Below are positions 1 through 9,941 of a DNA stretch of 64,000 nt, in pieces. Each line of letters starts with the position of its first letter. The first letter of the stretch is position 1. The stretch is from Lachnospiraceae bacterium (GTDB lineage Bacteria; Bacillota; Clostridia; Lachnospirales; Lachnospiraceae). The translations under genes and the position numbers were made by a program. The notes below the pieces were generated by a model, which did not search any database, was not told where the DNA came from, and saw only the letters and a program-made list of their open reading frames with translations. The stretch is from positions 35,750 to 99,749 of the forward strand of contig JAFVBE010000007.1 of the NCBI GenBank assembly GCA_017480195.1. The letters are read 5' to 3'.

Positions 1-270
1 ACACAGGCAATAAGCTTTATAGGACAATATTTCAGTATTGGATTTAGAATTGCGATGCCTGTTTTCCTTGGTACTATTATATTAAATGTCATATTAGGTA
101 TATTAACCAAAAGTTCACCGCAGATGAATATGTTTGCTATAGGTATGCAGCTTAAGGTTATTGGCGGTCTGCTTATTATGACTATTGTGATAGTTTATAT
201 TCCGAGTGTGGCAAACTATCTTGTAGAGAAGATGAATGATATGGTTACGACTATATTAGGAGGCTTATAG
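1..270 (+). CDS. fliR: FliR, flagellar export gate protein (C-terminal part)
   Basis: The frame is open from base 1, so this is the last 89 residues of a protein that begins before the window. FliR is a polytopic inner-membrane component of the flagellar type III export gate, working with FliP, FliQ, FlhB and FlhA. The visible part has two hydrophobic segments split by a short polar stretch (KSSPQMN) and ends with an amphipathic tail (VEKMNDM), as in FliR C-termini. It stops 3 bases before flhB, which fits the usual fliR-flhB order; in some Clostridia the two are even fused. Identification rests mainly on position plus the membrane pattern. Confidence 0.85.
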   Translation, partial: TQAISFIGQYFSIGFRIAMPVFLGTIILNVILGILTKSSPQMNMFAIGMQLKVIGGLLIMTIVIVYIPSVANYLVEKMNDMVTTILGGL

Positions 271-273
271 TTT

Positions 274-1383
274 ATGTCAGAGTATATGCCTTTAATAAAA
301 TATAATCTTCAGTTTTTTGCGAATGATGACAAGACCGAAGAACCCACATCTAAGAAGATTGAGGATACGCGTAAGGAGGGTCAGGTTGCAAAAAGTCAGG
401 AGATATCCAGTGCAGTGGCGCTTATGACAGCATTTTTATTCTTAAGATTTTCTATGAGCTTTTTGTCCGGCAGATTGTTAGAGGTTTTTCATACCTTTTG
501 GCAGAATATGCATATATATGCAAATGACGATATGAAACCCAGGACAGTATGGCAGTTATTATTAAATGTTATTTTATATTTTTTTATAACAATACTTCCT
601 GCACTTATTATATTTTTAATTATAGGATTTATGGCGCAGCGTGTTCAGATAAAATGGATGATTACGACAAAACCTTTGCAGCCCAAGCTTAGTAAGATTA
701 ATCCGTTAAGCGGATTTAAAAGAATGTTTTCTGCAAGATCTTTGATTAATCTGCTAATGTCAATAGCCAAGGTGGCTATATTTGGATACTTGAGCTATAG
801 TGTAATAAAGGACAATATAGGTCTTATATTAAATGCTTATGATTTCAGCATTGAAGATAATCTTGCGCATCTTTTTGATGTGATTTTTGAACTTGGAATA
901 AAAATATCAGCTATATATCTTATACTTGGAGTTGCAGACCTTTTTTATCAGAGATGGAAACATAAACAGGAAATCAAGATGACTAAGCAGGAGGTAAAGG
1001 ACGAATATAAAAATACAGAGGGAGATCCTGCTGTTAAAGGACAACAAAAGCAGAGAATGCGTCAGGCTGCACAAAGGCGTATGATGCAGAGCGTTCCTGA
1101 GGCAGATGTGGTAATTACGAATCCTACGCATTTTGCTGTTGCGTTGAAATATGATAATAATTTAAGTCAGGCTCCGCTTGTTGTGGCAAAGGGAGCAGAT
1201 TATCTGGCATTTAAAATAAGAGATATTGCTACCGAAAATGATGTGGAAATTGTTGAGAATAAGCCGCTTGCCAGAATGCTCTATTCAAATGTTGAGGTGG
1301 GAGATGAAATACCGCCTGAGCTGTATCAGTCAGTAGCAGAAGTGCTTGCATATGTATACAGGATTAAGAATAAGGTTAGCTGA
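274..1383 (+). CDS. flhB: FlhB, flagellar export switch protein
   Basis: 369 residues, normal FlhB length. FlhB controls the switch from rod/hook to filament export. The N-terminus carries the family signature (KTEEPTSKKIEDTRKEGQVA) after a short leader. Four hydrophobic segments follow at about 45-65, 90-120, 145-180 and 200-225, then a charged linker and the cytoplasmic domain. The self-cleavage motif N-P-T-H is intact at residues 283-286, so normal autoproteolysis between Asn and Pro is expected. An AGGAGG sits about 9 bases before ATG 274. A second in-frame ATG lies four codons later (MPLIKYNLQFF), and some relatives start there, so the exact start is slightly uncertain. Confidence 0.96.
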   Translation: MSEYMPLIKYNLQFFANDDKTEEPTSKKIEDTRKEGQVAKSQEISSAVALMTAFLFLRFSMSFLSGRLLEVFHTFWQNMHIYANDDMKPRTVWQLLLNVILYFFITILPALIIFLIIGFMAQRVQIKWMITTKPLQPKLSKINPLSGFKRMFSARSLINLLMSIAKVAIFGYLSYSVIKDNIGLILNAYDFSIEDNLAHLFDVIFELGIKISAIYLILGVADLFYQRWKHKQEIKMTKQEVKDEYKNTEGDPAVKGQQKQRMRQAAQRRMMQSVPEADVVITNPTHFAVALKYDNNLSQAPLVVAKGADYLAFKIRDIATENDVEIVENKPLARMLYSNVEVGDEIPPELYQSVAEVLAYVYRIKNKVS

Positions 1384-1419
1384 TGATAAGATGATATACA
1401 TGGCAGAAAGGAGAAAATA

Positions 1420-3462
1420 ATGAAAAGAAATGATATGTTTTTGGGCTTTTATTTGCTCGCGGCAGTTATATTTTTCATTATTCCTATTCCGTCGTGGATG
1501 CTTGATATCTTGATATTATTTAATATATCTTTAGCGCTTGTAATTGTTTTTAACTGCCTTTTTGCCAAAGAAACTCTTGCAATGTCCGGTTTTCCTACAT
1601 TGCTTTTGTTTACAACTATTTTCAGAATTTCACTCAATGTATCTTCGACCAGGCTTATTCTTTCTACAGGTAATCCGGGCAGGGTTGTTGAGGTGTTCGG
1701 TTCTTTCGTTGGTGGAGGAAACCTTATAATAGGCGCCATTATTTTTATAGTACTTCTTATAGTACAGATGATGGTTATAAATAAAGGTTCTGAGAGAGTT
1801 TCAGAGGTAACGGCGAGATTTACTCTTGATGCTATGCCCGGTAAACAGATGGCGATAGATGCCGACCTTTCTTCGGGAGCCATTACTGACCAGGAGGCAA
1901 TAGAACGAAGGGGCAAGATACAGCAAGAGTCAGCATTTTTCGGAGCTATGGATGGTGCTACCAAGTATGTTAAGGGAGATGCCACTGCAGGTCTTATCAT
2001 AACCCTGATTAATATAGTGGGTGGTATAGCGCTTGGTATAACTATGCAGGGACTTACAGCGTCAGAGGCGTTACAGAAGTATACAATACTTACCATAGGT
2101 GATGGACTTGTGTCCCAGATACCTTCCATGCTCATATCTCTTTCCACAGGTCTTCTTGTAACGAAGGCATCTAAGGAGGAGAGTATAGGAGATATACTTA
2201 TAGGAGAACTTTTTAGTATTCCTAAGGTGCTTATATTTGTTGGCGGTACGATGCTTGGACTCGGTATTTTTACTCCACTTAATCTGTTTTTCTGTGCAAC
2301 CTATGGTGTTTTGTTTATAGTCATTGCAATGAACTTAAGGAATGCAGAGAAGAAGACTGAAATAGAGGAAGAGGTTGCTGAAGAAGAGGTACAGGCAGAT
2401 GAGGTAAGACGCCATGAAAATGTCAATTCGCTTCTTCAGGTTGACCCTATTGAGTTAGAGTTTGGTTATGGTATAATACCATTAGCAGATGTAAATCAGG
2501 GTGGAGATTTGCTTGACCGAGTTGTAATGATAAGAAGGCAGATAGCGCTTGAGTTAGGCGCGGTTGTTCCTATTATAAGACTTCGTGATAATATACAGCT
2601 TAATCCTAACCAATACATAATTAAGATAAAAGGTATACAGGTAAGTGAGGGTGAAATACTTTTCGATCACTATATGGCTATGAATCCGGGATATGTAGAG
2701 GATGAAATAACGGGTATTCCTACGCTTGAACCGGCTTTCCATCTTGAAGCCATGTGGATAACTGAGTCACAACGAGAACGTGCGGAATCACTTGGATATA
2801 CGGTGGTTGATCCTCCGTCGATTATTGCTACACATCTTACAGAGGTTATAAAACAGCACCTGGATGAGCTTCTTACCAGACAGGATGTTCAGAACCTTAT
2901 TGATAACATCAAGGAAACCAATAAAACTCTTGTTGATGAGCTTGTACCTAAGCTGCTTGGTGTCGGTGATATTCAAAAGGTATTACAGAATTTACTCAAA
3001 GAGGGTATCTCTATCAGAGATTTAGTTACCATATTTGAGACTTTGGCGGATTATGCAGCAACAAGCAGGGATACAGATATACTCACAGAATATGTAAGAC
3101 AGAGCTTGAAGAGGGCTATATCCAATAAATATTTTGGTGATGAAAATACGACAGAGGTCGTAACGCTTGATCCTAAGATTGAGCAGATGATTATGAATTC
3201 AATTAAGCAGACCGAGCAGGGAGCATATATATCTCTTGACCCGGCTGTAACCAAAGAAATACTTGCTTCTACTGAGGCGGAGATACAAAAGCTTGAGAAT
3301 AAAGGACTTACACCGATTATCATCACATCGCCTATTGTTAGAATGTATTTTAAGAAATTGACAAGTGATTATTTTAAGGATTTAATAGTTATTTCGTACA
3401 ATGAGATTGACTCAGACATTGAACTTAGATCAGTAGGAGTGGTGACTGTAAATGATAATTAA
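1420..3462 (+). CDS. flhA: FlhA, flagellar type III export gate protein
   Basis: 680 residues, typical for FlhA. It forms the nonameric export ring that docks chaperone-substrate complexes. About eight transmembrane segments fill residues 1-310, including the conserved FHIPEP-type region near SLNVSSTRLIL and the cytoplasmic loop MPGKQMAIDADL. An acidic linker (EIEEEVAEEEVQ) leads to the cytoplasmic domain from about residue 345, with PLADVNQGGDLLDRVVMIRR and the conserved YVVDPPS-like motif. The ribosome binding site AAGGAG lies 7 bases before ATG. It overlaps flhF by 11 bases, implying coupled translation. Confidence 0.97.
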   Translation: MKRNDMFLGFYLLAAVIFFIIPIPSWMLDILILFNISLALVIVFNCLFAKETLAMSGFPTLLLFTTIFRISLNVSSTRLILSTGNPGRVVEVFGSFVGGGNLIIGAIIFIVLLIVQMMVINKGSERVSEVTARFTLDAMPGKQMAIDADLSSGAITDQEAIERRGKIQQESAFFGAMDGATKYVKGDATAGLIITLINIVGGIALGITMQGLTASEALQKYTILTIGDGLVSQIPSMLISLSTGLLVTKASKEESIGDILIGELFSIPKVLIFVGGTMLGLGIFTPLNLFFCATYGVLFIVIAMNLRNAEKKTEIEEEVAEEEVQADEVRRHENVNSLLQVDPIELEFGYGIIPLADVNQGGDLLDRVVMIRRQIALELGAVVPIIRLRDNIQLNPNQYIIKIKGIQVSEGEILFDHYMAMNPGYVEDEITGIPTLEPAFHLEAMWITESQRERAESLGYTVVDPPSIIATHLTEVIKQHLDELLTRQDVQNLIDNIKETNKTLVDELVPKLLGVGDIQKVLQNLLKEGISIRDLVTIFETLADYAATSRDTDILTEYVRQSLKRAISNKYFGDENTTEVVTLDPKIEQMIMNSIKQTEQGAYISLDPAVTKEILASTEAEIQKLENKGLTPIIITSPIVRMYFKKLTSDYFKDLIVISYNEIDSDIELRSVGVVTVNDN

Positions 3463-4666
3463 GAAATTCAAGGCGTCAACTGAAGAAGCAGCTATGCTTA
3501 TGGCTAAGGATGAACTTGGTCCTGATGCTGTCGTTATGAATATTAAAAAGATAAAAAGAAAAGGCATAATGAAGCTTTTTAAGAAGAATACTGTTGAGCT
3601 TACTGCTGCAATAGATGATAATGTGACAGAGAAGGTTGAGCCGGAGAAATACGACGAAGAGGCACAGAGTGCTATAGAGGAAAAAATTAACAGCATTGCT
3701 AAGCTTTTAGAGCAGCAGTTAAATGCAGTCAAAGACAGGGATGATGAGGAGGATACTGTTGCCTCTGATATTTCATATGCGCAGGATAGGAACGATGACA
3801 GTAACAAGGCATTTGCTTATGAACCTAAGAAGGATAATAAAGAAAATCAGAGTACAGGATATAAGAATAAGGTTATAGAACTGATATATAATCAGCTAAA
3901 TGAGAGTGAAGTTAAGAAGGATATTATAGAAGATATAATCAGTGAACTTGATACTGAGAATTCCAAGCTTCCTCTTGATAATATACTTGCTAATGTATAT
4001 CAAAAATTGGTTTTGAAATTAGGAGAGGTAAAGCCGCTTGCGGTAGGCGATGAAAAGCCTAAGCTTGTATTTTTTGTCGGTAATACCGGCGTTGGCAAGA
4101 CTACAACTATGGCTAAGCTTGCATCTAAACAAAAGCTTGAAAATAAGCTTAATATAGCTATGCTTTCCATAGATACATATAGAATTGCAGCTATAGATCA
4201 GATTAAGACCTATGCTGATATATTAAATACTCCGATGGAAGTGGTTTACACTCCTGAAGATATGAAAAAGTATGTTGAAAAATATAAGAATTGTGACTTG
4301 ATTTTTGTAGATACAGCGGGACATTCTCATCGTAATGAGGAACAAAAGAAAAATCTTAAAGAGATGGTTGATGCGGTTTCCGAATATGAGACAGAGGTGT
4401 TTTTAGTAGTGAGTGCTGTTGTAAAGTATAATGATTTGCTTGACATAGCAAAGACCTATGATAAATTATTTTATTATAAACTTATATTTACTAAATTGGA
4501 CGAGACAAGTACGGTTGGTTCCATACTTAATCTCAAGATAGATACGAATAAGTCTTTATCCTATACGACATGGGGGCAGAATGTTCCTGATGATATAGGC
4601 GTGGTTAATCCACAGATAATTGCCAAAAGTTTGTTAGGAGGTGCATCAGATGGATCAGGCTTCTAA
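3452..4666 (+). CDS. flhF: FlhF, SRP-type GTPase for flagellar placement
   Basis: 404 residues. FlhF is an SRP-family GTPase (with Ffh and FtsY) that helps set flagellar position and number. The N-terminus [20 protein letters not shown] is the usual FlhF start. A charged variable region follows to about 130, then the NG domain. The P-loop G-N-T-G-V-G-K-T is at residues 210-217, followed by the SRP-specific [15 protein letters not shown] insertion box. The G3 motif reads DTAGHSHRN, and [12 protein letters not shown] carries the G4 TKLD. It overlaps flhA by 11 bases and flhG by 17 bases with the start chosen here. Confidence 0.95.
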   Translation: MIIKKFKASTEEAAMLMAKDELGPDAVVMNIKKIKRKGIMKLFKKNTVELTAAIDDNVTEKVEPEKYDEEAQSAIEEKINSIAKLLEQQLNAVKDRDDEEDTVASDISYAQDRNDDSNKAFAYEPKKDNKENQSTGYKNKVIELIYNQLNESEVKKDIIEDIISELDTENSKLPLDNILANVYQKLVLKLGEVKPLAVGDEKPKLVFFVGNTGVGKTTTMAKLASKQKLENKLNIAMLSIDTYRIAAIDQIKTYADILNTPMEVVYTPEDMKKYVEKYKNCDLIFVDTAGHSHRNEEQKKNLKEMVDAVSEYETEVFLVVSAVVKYNDLLDIAKTYDKLFYYKLIFTKLDETSTVGSILNLKIDTNKSLSYTTWGQNVPDDIGVVNPQIIAKSLLGGASDGSGF

Positions 4667-5543
4667 GCTTAGAGAGATGGTTAAAACTTCTAACAATGTT
4701 AGTAATTCGCGTGTTATTGCCGTTACAAGCGGTAAGGGAGGCGTTGGCAAAACAAGTATATCGGTAAATCTTGCTATAGAATTATCTGAAAGGGGCAAAA
4801 AGGTGGTTATATTTGATGCCGATTTCGGACTTGCTAATGTCGAGGTTATGCTCGGAATAAGGCCTAAATATAATCTTTTGGATTTGATTCATAACGATAA
4901 GTCCATAGAAGAAATTATTACCACCGGTCCTAAGGGAATTGGCTTTATATCGGGAGGCTCAGGAGTGTCCGAGCTTGCTGCATTAGACAATGAAAGTATA
5001 AAAATACTCATATCGGGTCTTGCAAAGCTTGATAAGATGTATGATGTTGTAATTATTGATACTGGAGCAGGTATAACCGATGCCGTTATGGAATTTGTTA
5101 TGGTAAGCCCTGAGGTGCTCCTGGTTGTAACACCAGAACCGACTTCCATAACCGATGCGTATTCTTTGTTAAAGGTATTAAGAAGAAATGAGAAATTTAA
5201 TCCGATATATAAGACGATAAGAGTTATATCCAACAGAGTTGAGGATGATGCGGAGGGACATGAGATATTTGAGAAAATTAACACAGTTTCCTCCAAGTTT
5301 TTAAATACAAAGCTGGAGTATCTTGGGTCGATAATTCAGGACAAGAATGCTTCAAGGGCTATTATAGAGCAAAAGCCGGTGGTTATGGCTTACCCTACAA
5401 CATCCTCATCCAAATGCATATCTGTTTTGGCAGATAAGCTTACCAATCTGTCTGATGATGATATCGCACAGGGAGATAATGACGGTATAGCCAGAATATT
5501 TTTTGAATTTATAAAGGCGAGGAGAAGAAAGAAACAAAAATAG
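4650..5543 (+). CDS. flhG: FlhG (YlxH/MinD-like), flagellar number ATPase
   Basis: 297 residues from ATG 4650, chosen over GTG 4641 because AGGAGG at 4636-4641 is 8 bases from the ATG but overlaps the GTG. FlhG is a ParA/MinD-type ATPase that stimulates FlhF GTPase through its N-terminal helix and limits flagellar number. The deviant Walker A ([16 protein letters not shown]) carries both lysines. Walker A' is [18 protein letters not shown] and Walker B is [12 protein letters not shown] basic C-terminal tail (KARRRKKQK) would suit membrane binding. The flhF-flhG pair is standard. Confidence 0.95.
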   Translation: MDQASKLREMVKTSNNVSNSRVIAVTSGKGGVGKTSISVNLAIELSERGKKVVIFDADFGLANVEVMLGIRPKYNLLDLIHNDKSIEEIITTGPKGIGFISGGSGVSELAALDNESIKILISGLAKLDKMYDVVIIDTGAGITDAVMEFVMVSPEVLLVVTPEPTSITDAYSLLKVLRRNEKFNPIYKTIRVISNRVEDDAEGHEIFEKINTVSSKFLNTKLEYLGSIIQDKNASRAIIEQKPVVMAYPTTSSSKCISVLADKLTNLSDDDIAQGDNDGIARIFFEFIKARRRKKQK

Positions 5544-5562
5544 CTTTATAAGGGGAAATTGT

Positions 5563-6273
5563 ATGGGATTATCTATAGGTAATAAAATTGAATTAATAAA
5601 GCTTGAACAGATAATCAGGCAGGATGCGATTAAAAAGGTATATACGAGCAAAATATGCGATGTCATGCCTAAAAATACTTTGCAGATTTCTATGCCTATA
5701 TATGAGGGTAAGATAGTACCGCTTGAGATTGACGATAAATATTCAGCATGTTTTTATACGGATAAAGGACTTTTACAGACGAATGTCATAGTCAAATCGA
5801 GATATAGAAGCGGAAATCTTTTCTTCCTTGAAGTAGTAATGCTGGGTAAGCTGGAGAAGGTGCAGAGACGAGAATATTACAGGTATAAATGCATTATGAA
5901 TGGCAAGATGCGGCAAAGCTCTGAGGAGGAATTTAAAAAAGGAGATGCCTATGACCTGTCGGGACAGGAACTTGTCTGGAATGATTTGAAGATACTTGAT
6001 ATAAGTGGCGGCGGTGTCAAGGCAGTGTCTAAGCTGGAGCTTCAAAAGGGTGACATAGTCAAGGTTGACTTTGAAGTAAATATAATGAATGATTTTTATA
6101 AATTCAATATATTTGCAAGGATAATAAGCAGCACTTCAGTCACCGGACATACCGGACTGTATGAGCAAAGGATGGAATTCCTAAGAATCAGGCAGGAGGA
6201 CCGGGATGTAATTATAAAATTCATTTTTGAAAGTGAAAGACAAAATAGAGCAAAGGAATCGGGATTGGTATAA
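5563..6273 (+). CDS. PilZ-domain c-di-GMP receptor, YcgR/flagellar brake type
   Basis: 236 residues with an N-terminal YcgR-N-like beta domain (about 1-95) and a C-terminal PilZ domain. The c-di-GMP-binding signatures are visible: R103-E-Y-Y-R107 (RxxxR) and D146-I-S-G-G-G (DxSxxG). Proteins of this build slow or stop flagellar rotation when c-di-GMP is high, so its place between flhG and cheB makes a motility-brake role likely. The RBS (AAGGGG) lies about 9 bases before ATG. Its last 46 bases sit within a longer version of the cheB frame, but the proper cheB start follows its stop codon. Confidence 0.88.
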   Translation: MGLSIGNKIELIKLEQIIRQDAIKKVYTSKICDVMPKNTLQISMPIYEGKIVPLEIDDKYSACFYTDKGLLQTNVIVKSRYRSGNLFFLEVVMLGKLEKVQRREYYRYKCIMNGKMRQSSEEEFKKGDAYDLSGQELVWNDLKILDISGGGVKAVSKLELQKGDIVKVDFEVNIMNDFYKFNIFARIISSTSVTGHTGLYEQRMEFLRIRQEDRDVIIKFIFESERQNRAKESGLV

Positions 6274-6277
6274 AATT

Positions 6278-7348
6278 ATGAAAAAAATATTATTAATTGA
6301 TGACTCTGCACTCATGAGAAGGGTGCTATCTGCTATAATAAATGAAACGAATGAATACACAGTTGCTTATACAGCGGCTAATGGCGAAGAAGGCTTGAGA
6401 ATTATTGAATCTCACAAGGATATACTTGCTATAATCTGTGACATCAATATGCCTAAGATGACAGGTATTGAGCTTCTTTCGACCATTCACGAAAAGGGAA
6501 TTTTCATTCCGTTTATCTTACTTAGTTCAAGAAATGATGCGGCATACACTATAGCTGCACTTGAATTAGGCGCTTTGGATTTCCTTAGAAAACCTGAAAA
6601 CATCTACCATATGGAAAGTCATAATGACTTTACCGATAAGCTTACATCTACCCTTAAGCTTGCCGAAGAGGTAAAGAATAAGCCGACTCCTACGCATCTT
6701 ACACCGATTAAGACGCAGACGAAGGCTGATAATTCCTTAGGCTTTACGCCTGTTAAGGCAACGGGTAACAAGCAGAGACTTGTTGCACTGGTATCCTCTA
6801 CGGGTGGACCAAGGGCGTTAAAGGCGGTTATACCTAAGCTTCCGGGCAATCTTGCTGCTCCGGTGGTTATGGTACAGCACATGCCGGTGAGCTTTACTGC
6901 TACACTTGCTGAAAGACTTAATGAATTAAGCGCCATGAGAGTAAGTGAAGCCAAGGAAGGAGATATGGTTAAGAAAGGTCATGTATATCTTGCAAAAGGA
7001 GGTAAGCATCTTAAGGTTATAAAGAAAAATAATCAGTAGTATATAACACTTGATGATTCTCCGGCTGTTGTGGGATTAAAGCCTTGTGGAAATCTTATGT
7101 ATGACAGTCTGGTTGATTCGATTTATGATGAGATAGTTTGTGTGGTTCTCACAGGTATGGGAGCCGATGGTACTAAGGGCATTGTAAATCTTGCAAAACA
7201 CAAAAAAATTTATGTTATCGCACAGAACGAGGCTTCATCGACAGTTTATGGTATGCCGAGAGCTATATATGAAGCAGGACTATGTGATGAAGTATGCGAT
7301 TTGAATGATATTGCAAAAGAAATAACAAAGAAAGTAGGGGTGCTGTAA
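6278..7348 (+). pseudogene. cheB: CheB methylesterase frame interrupted by an in-frame TAG
   Basis: Read through the stop, this is a complete 355-residue CheB, the response-regulator methylesterase/amidase that removes methyl groups from chemoreceptors. The receiver domain has D8/D9, phospho-site D55 and K105. The catalytic domain has S174-T-G-G, H201 and D297. Codon 254 (7037-7039) is TAG. The two pieces are in the same frame with no base gained or lost, and the H201-to-D297 distance (96) equals that of enteric CheB (H190-D286). A single substitution from CAG or similar is therefore the simplest cause. The first product (253 aa) lacks the catalytic Asp; the downstream part could only start at GTG 7070, which has no good ribosome binding site. 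It may be a true loss, a sequencing error or read-through. It overlaps cheA by one base (TAATG). Confidence 0.9.
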
Positions 7349-9465
7349 TGGATTTAAGCCAATATCTTGAAATTTTTATTGATGAAACAAAGGAGCATAT
7401 ACAGACATTGAATGATCAGGTTCTTATATTGGAAGCAGAGCCGGAGAATATTGATACTGTAAATGAAATCTTCCGTGCCGCCCATTCACTTAAGGGTATG
7501 GCAGGAACTATGGGCTTTAAGAGGATGCAAAGACTTACACATGATATGGAAAATGTATTCTCTGAGGTTCGTAACGGTAAGCTTAATGTTAATCCTGATA
7601 TCGTGGATGTCGTGTTCAAGTGTCTGGATTGTATAGAGGGTTATCTTGACAACATTATGAATACAGGTGATGAGGGAACAGAGGATAACGAAGAAGTTAT
7701 CAATGTTCTTAATGATATATTGCAGCAATCAGGAAACACCGCTCCGCATACTGAATCGGAGGATGCACCTGCAGCGGAAGACAAGCCTGCTTCAGATGCT
7801 GAGGATGCTCCGGCAGAACAGTCCGGTTCCGATGCGCCAAATGAGCGCAAAAAATATCTTTCTATTCCTATAGCTGACTTTGAGAAGAATGCTATGCAGG
7901 ATGCAAAGGACAAGGGAATGCATGTATATGCAACTACTGTATACATACAGGAGAGCTGTCTTCTTAAGGCCGCGAGAGCATTTTTAGTATTCAAGGGTGT
8001 CGAGGATAAGGGTGAGATAATCAAGTCGGTTCCAAGTGTTCAGGATATTGAGGACGAAAGATTTGATTTTGATTTTTCAATGTTCATTATATCAGAGCAT
8101 TCCATAGATGAGATTAAGAAGGTTATAGAAAATGTTTCTGAGATAGAGGAAGCCGTAATTGAGGAATTTGATATTCCAAGCGAGGTTGAGGATACAACTC
8201 CTGTAGCAGAGGAGAAGAAGGAAGAAAATACTGAGAAGGCTGAGACTGCCAAGGAAGAGAAGAAGCAGTCAGGCAGCAAGCATGGTAAGCCTGTTGTCAA
8301 CCGTTCAGTCAGGGTTGATATTGAGAAGCTTGATGATTTGATGAATATTGTATCCGAGCTTATTATCGCTAAGAATGGTCTTGTATCGGTTACAAGTGAG
8401 CTTGCAGCTACAGACCAGTCCTTCAATGAACAGATAGAGTACCTTGAGAGAATCACTACTAACATTCATGAATCAGTTATGAAGGTTCGTATGGTGCCTA
8501 TTGAAAGCGTAGTAAACAGATTCCCGAGAATGATAAGAGACCTCTCCAAGAAGCTTAACAAAGAGATGGAACTTATCATGACCGGTGAGGAGACAGAGCT
8601 TGACAGAACTGTCATAGATGAAATCGGTGATCCTCTTATGCATATGTTGAGAAATGCTGCTGACCATGGCCTTGAGGATACCATAGACAGATTAAAGATA
8701 GGCAAGCCTAAGGTTGGTACAATCAGACTTGATGCATATCAGGATGGTAACAGTGTTACCATCGAGGTATCGGATGATGGTGCCGGTGTGGATGTCGAGA
8801 GGGTTAAGCAAAAGGCTATAGAGAAGGGACAGATTACTGAGGAACAGGCAGAGTACATGACTGAAAAGGAAGCTATAGACTTATTGTTCATGCCGGCATT
8901 CTCTACAGCAGAGAAGATATCCGATGTATCCGGAAGAGGTGTTGGTCTTGATGTTGTTAAGAACAAGATTGAAGGCCTTGGCGGTGATGTTGAGGTTAAT
9001 TCGGTGCTTGGTGAGGGAACTACATTCATAGTAAGACTTCCTCTTACACTTGCCATTATTCAGGCGCTTATGGTTGATGTGTCCGCTGAGAAGTATGCTA
9101 TACCTCTTAATTCAATCGAAACTGTTGAGGAAATCTCAGAGGATGATATAAAGTATGTACATTCAAAAGAGGTAATTAACTTAAGAGGTACTGTAATTCC
9201 TATTGTAAGACTTAATGAGGTACTTGATATTGAGCCTGTCGAAAGAGAAGATGATGAGTTCGAAAGCGATGACAGCCTGACTGTTGTAATCGTTAAGAAG
9301 GGTGATAAGTTCGCAGGTCTTGTAATAGACAGACTTCTCGGACAGCAGGAGATAGTTATCAAGCCTTTGGGTAAATTTATAAGAGTTCCTAAGATGATAA
9401 GTGGTGCTACTATTCTTGGTGATGGTGAGGTTGCACTGATAATTGATTCAAATACATTAATTTAG
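7348..9465 (+). CDS. cheA: CheA, chemotaxis histidine kinase
   Basis: 705 residues with the full domain set. P1 (1-110) carries phospho-acceptor H46 in AAHSLKGMAG. An acidic/Ala-Pro linker precedes a P2-like docking domain at about 172-275. A charged linker follows, then P3 dimerisation from about 310, then the P4 ATPase with N-box HMLRNAADHGLE, G1 DDGAGVD and G2 GRGVGLDVV. The C-terminal CheW-like P5 domain starts near residue 565. It passes phosphoryl groups to CheY and CheB. ATG 7348 overlaps the cheB stop, so translation is probably coupled, and cheB termination at 7037 could lower it. Confidence 0.97.
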   Translation: MDLSQYLEIFIDETKEHIQTLNDQVLILEAEPENIDTVNEIFRAAHSLKGMAGTMGFKRMQRLTHDMENVFSEVRNGKLNVNPDIVDVVFKCLDCIEGYLDNIMNTGDEGTEDNEEVINVLNDILQQSGNTAPHTESEDAPAAEDKPASDAEDAPAEQSGSDAPNERKKYLSIPIADFEKNAMQDAKDKGMHVYATTVYIQESCLLKAARAFLVFKGVEDKGEIIKSVPSVQDIEDERFDFDFSMFIISEHSIDEIKKVIENVSEIEEAVIEEFDIPSEVEDTTPVAEEKKEENTEKAETAKEEKKQSGSKHGKPVVNRSVRVDIEKLDDLMNIVSELIIAKNGLVSVTSELAATDQSFNEQIEYLERITTNIHESVMKVRMVPIESVVNRFPRMIRDLSKKLNKEMELIMTGEETELDRTVIDEIGDPLMHMLRNAADHGLEDTIDRLKIGKPKVGTIRLDAYQDGNSVTIEVSDDGAGVDVERVKQKAIEKGQITEEQAEYMTEKEAIDLLFMPAFSTAEKISDVSGRGVGLDVVKNKIEGLGGDVEVNSVLGEGTTFIVRLPLTLAIIQALMVDVSAEKYAIPLNSIETVEEISEDDIKYVHSKEVINLRGTVIPIVRLNEVLDIEPVEREDDEFESDDSLTVVIVKKGDKFAGLVIDRLLGQQEIVIKPLGKFIRVPKMISGATILGDGEVALIIDSNTLI

Positions 9466-9477
9466 TGGAGGTGCAAT

Positions 9478-9930
9478 ATGGATAATAATGTTGTAGTAAG
9501 TGATGAAAAGCAATACATAATTTTAAAATTTGACAGTGAGCAGTATGGTATTGACATATCATACATAGATAATATCGTAAGATTAACACCTATAACAAGA
9601 GTTCCACACACTCAGCCATACTTTTTAGGTATAATCAACCTGCGTGGTGAGGTTATTCCCGTTATGAGTATGAGAGGGAAATTTGAACTTCCATTTAAGG
9701 AGAATACAAATGCATCAAGAATTCTTATTATAAAATATGAAGGTGCTAAGATAGGTATATTGGTAGACGAGGTCAAGGAAGTTGTGACATTGGCTGATGA
9801 GGAGATTGAAAAGGTTTCCGCTGAGAATCAGGAAGCAAGAACCTACCTTACAGGTGTTGGCAAGTACAACGAGATTCTTGTATCAATATTAAATATACCT
9901 GCATTAATAACAGATATTGAAAACGAGTAG
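9478..9930 (+). CDS. cheW: CheW, receptor-kinase coupling protein
   Basis: 150 residues, a single CheW domain joining chemoreceptors to CheA. Family hallmarks are QYIILKFDSEQYGIDI at the start, ITRVPHTQPYFLGIINLRGEVIPV in the core and ILVDEVKEVV. It follows cheA after 12 bases with GGAGG as the ribosome binding site 7 bases before ATG. It lies inside the chemotaxis run and would be made in step with cheA. Confidence 0.96.
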   Translation: MDNNVVVSDEKQYIILKFDSEQYGIDISYIDNIVRLTPITRVPHTQPYFLGIINLRGEVIPVMSMRGKFELPFKENTNASRILIIKYEGAKIGILVDEVKEVVTLADEEIEKVSAENQEARTYLTGVGKYNEILVSILNIPALITDIENE

Positions 9931-9941
9931 GAGTGAGGTTT

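Noticed and set aside
1449-2147. A 232-residue open frame on the minus strand inside flhA
   Set aside because: It is antisense to a complete flhA, has no ribosome binding site of note and its composition mirrors the hydrophobic codons of the other strand.
7070-7348. A separate small gene for a CheB-like C-terminal fragment starting at GTG 7070
   Set aside because: It is in the same frame as the upstream cheB part, has no good ribosome binding site and lacks the start of the catalytic domain. A broken cheB explains it better.
6278-7348. TAG read as an amino acid genome-wide, or as pyrrolysine
   Set aside because: TAG ends fliR, flhG, cheA and cheW at normal family lengths, and no clear insertion element follows the cheB TAG. 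Local suppression remains only a minor option.
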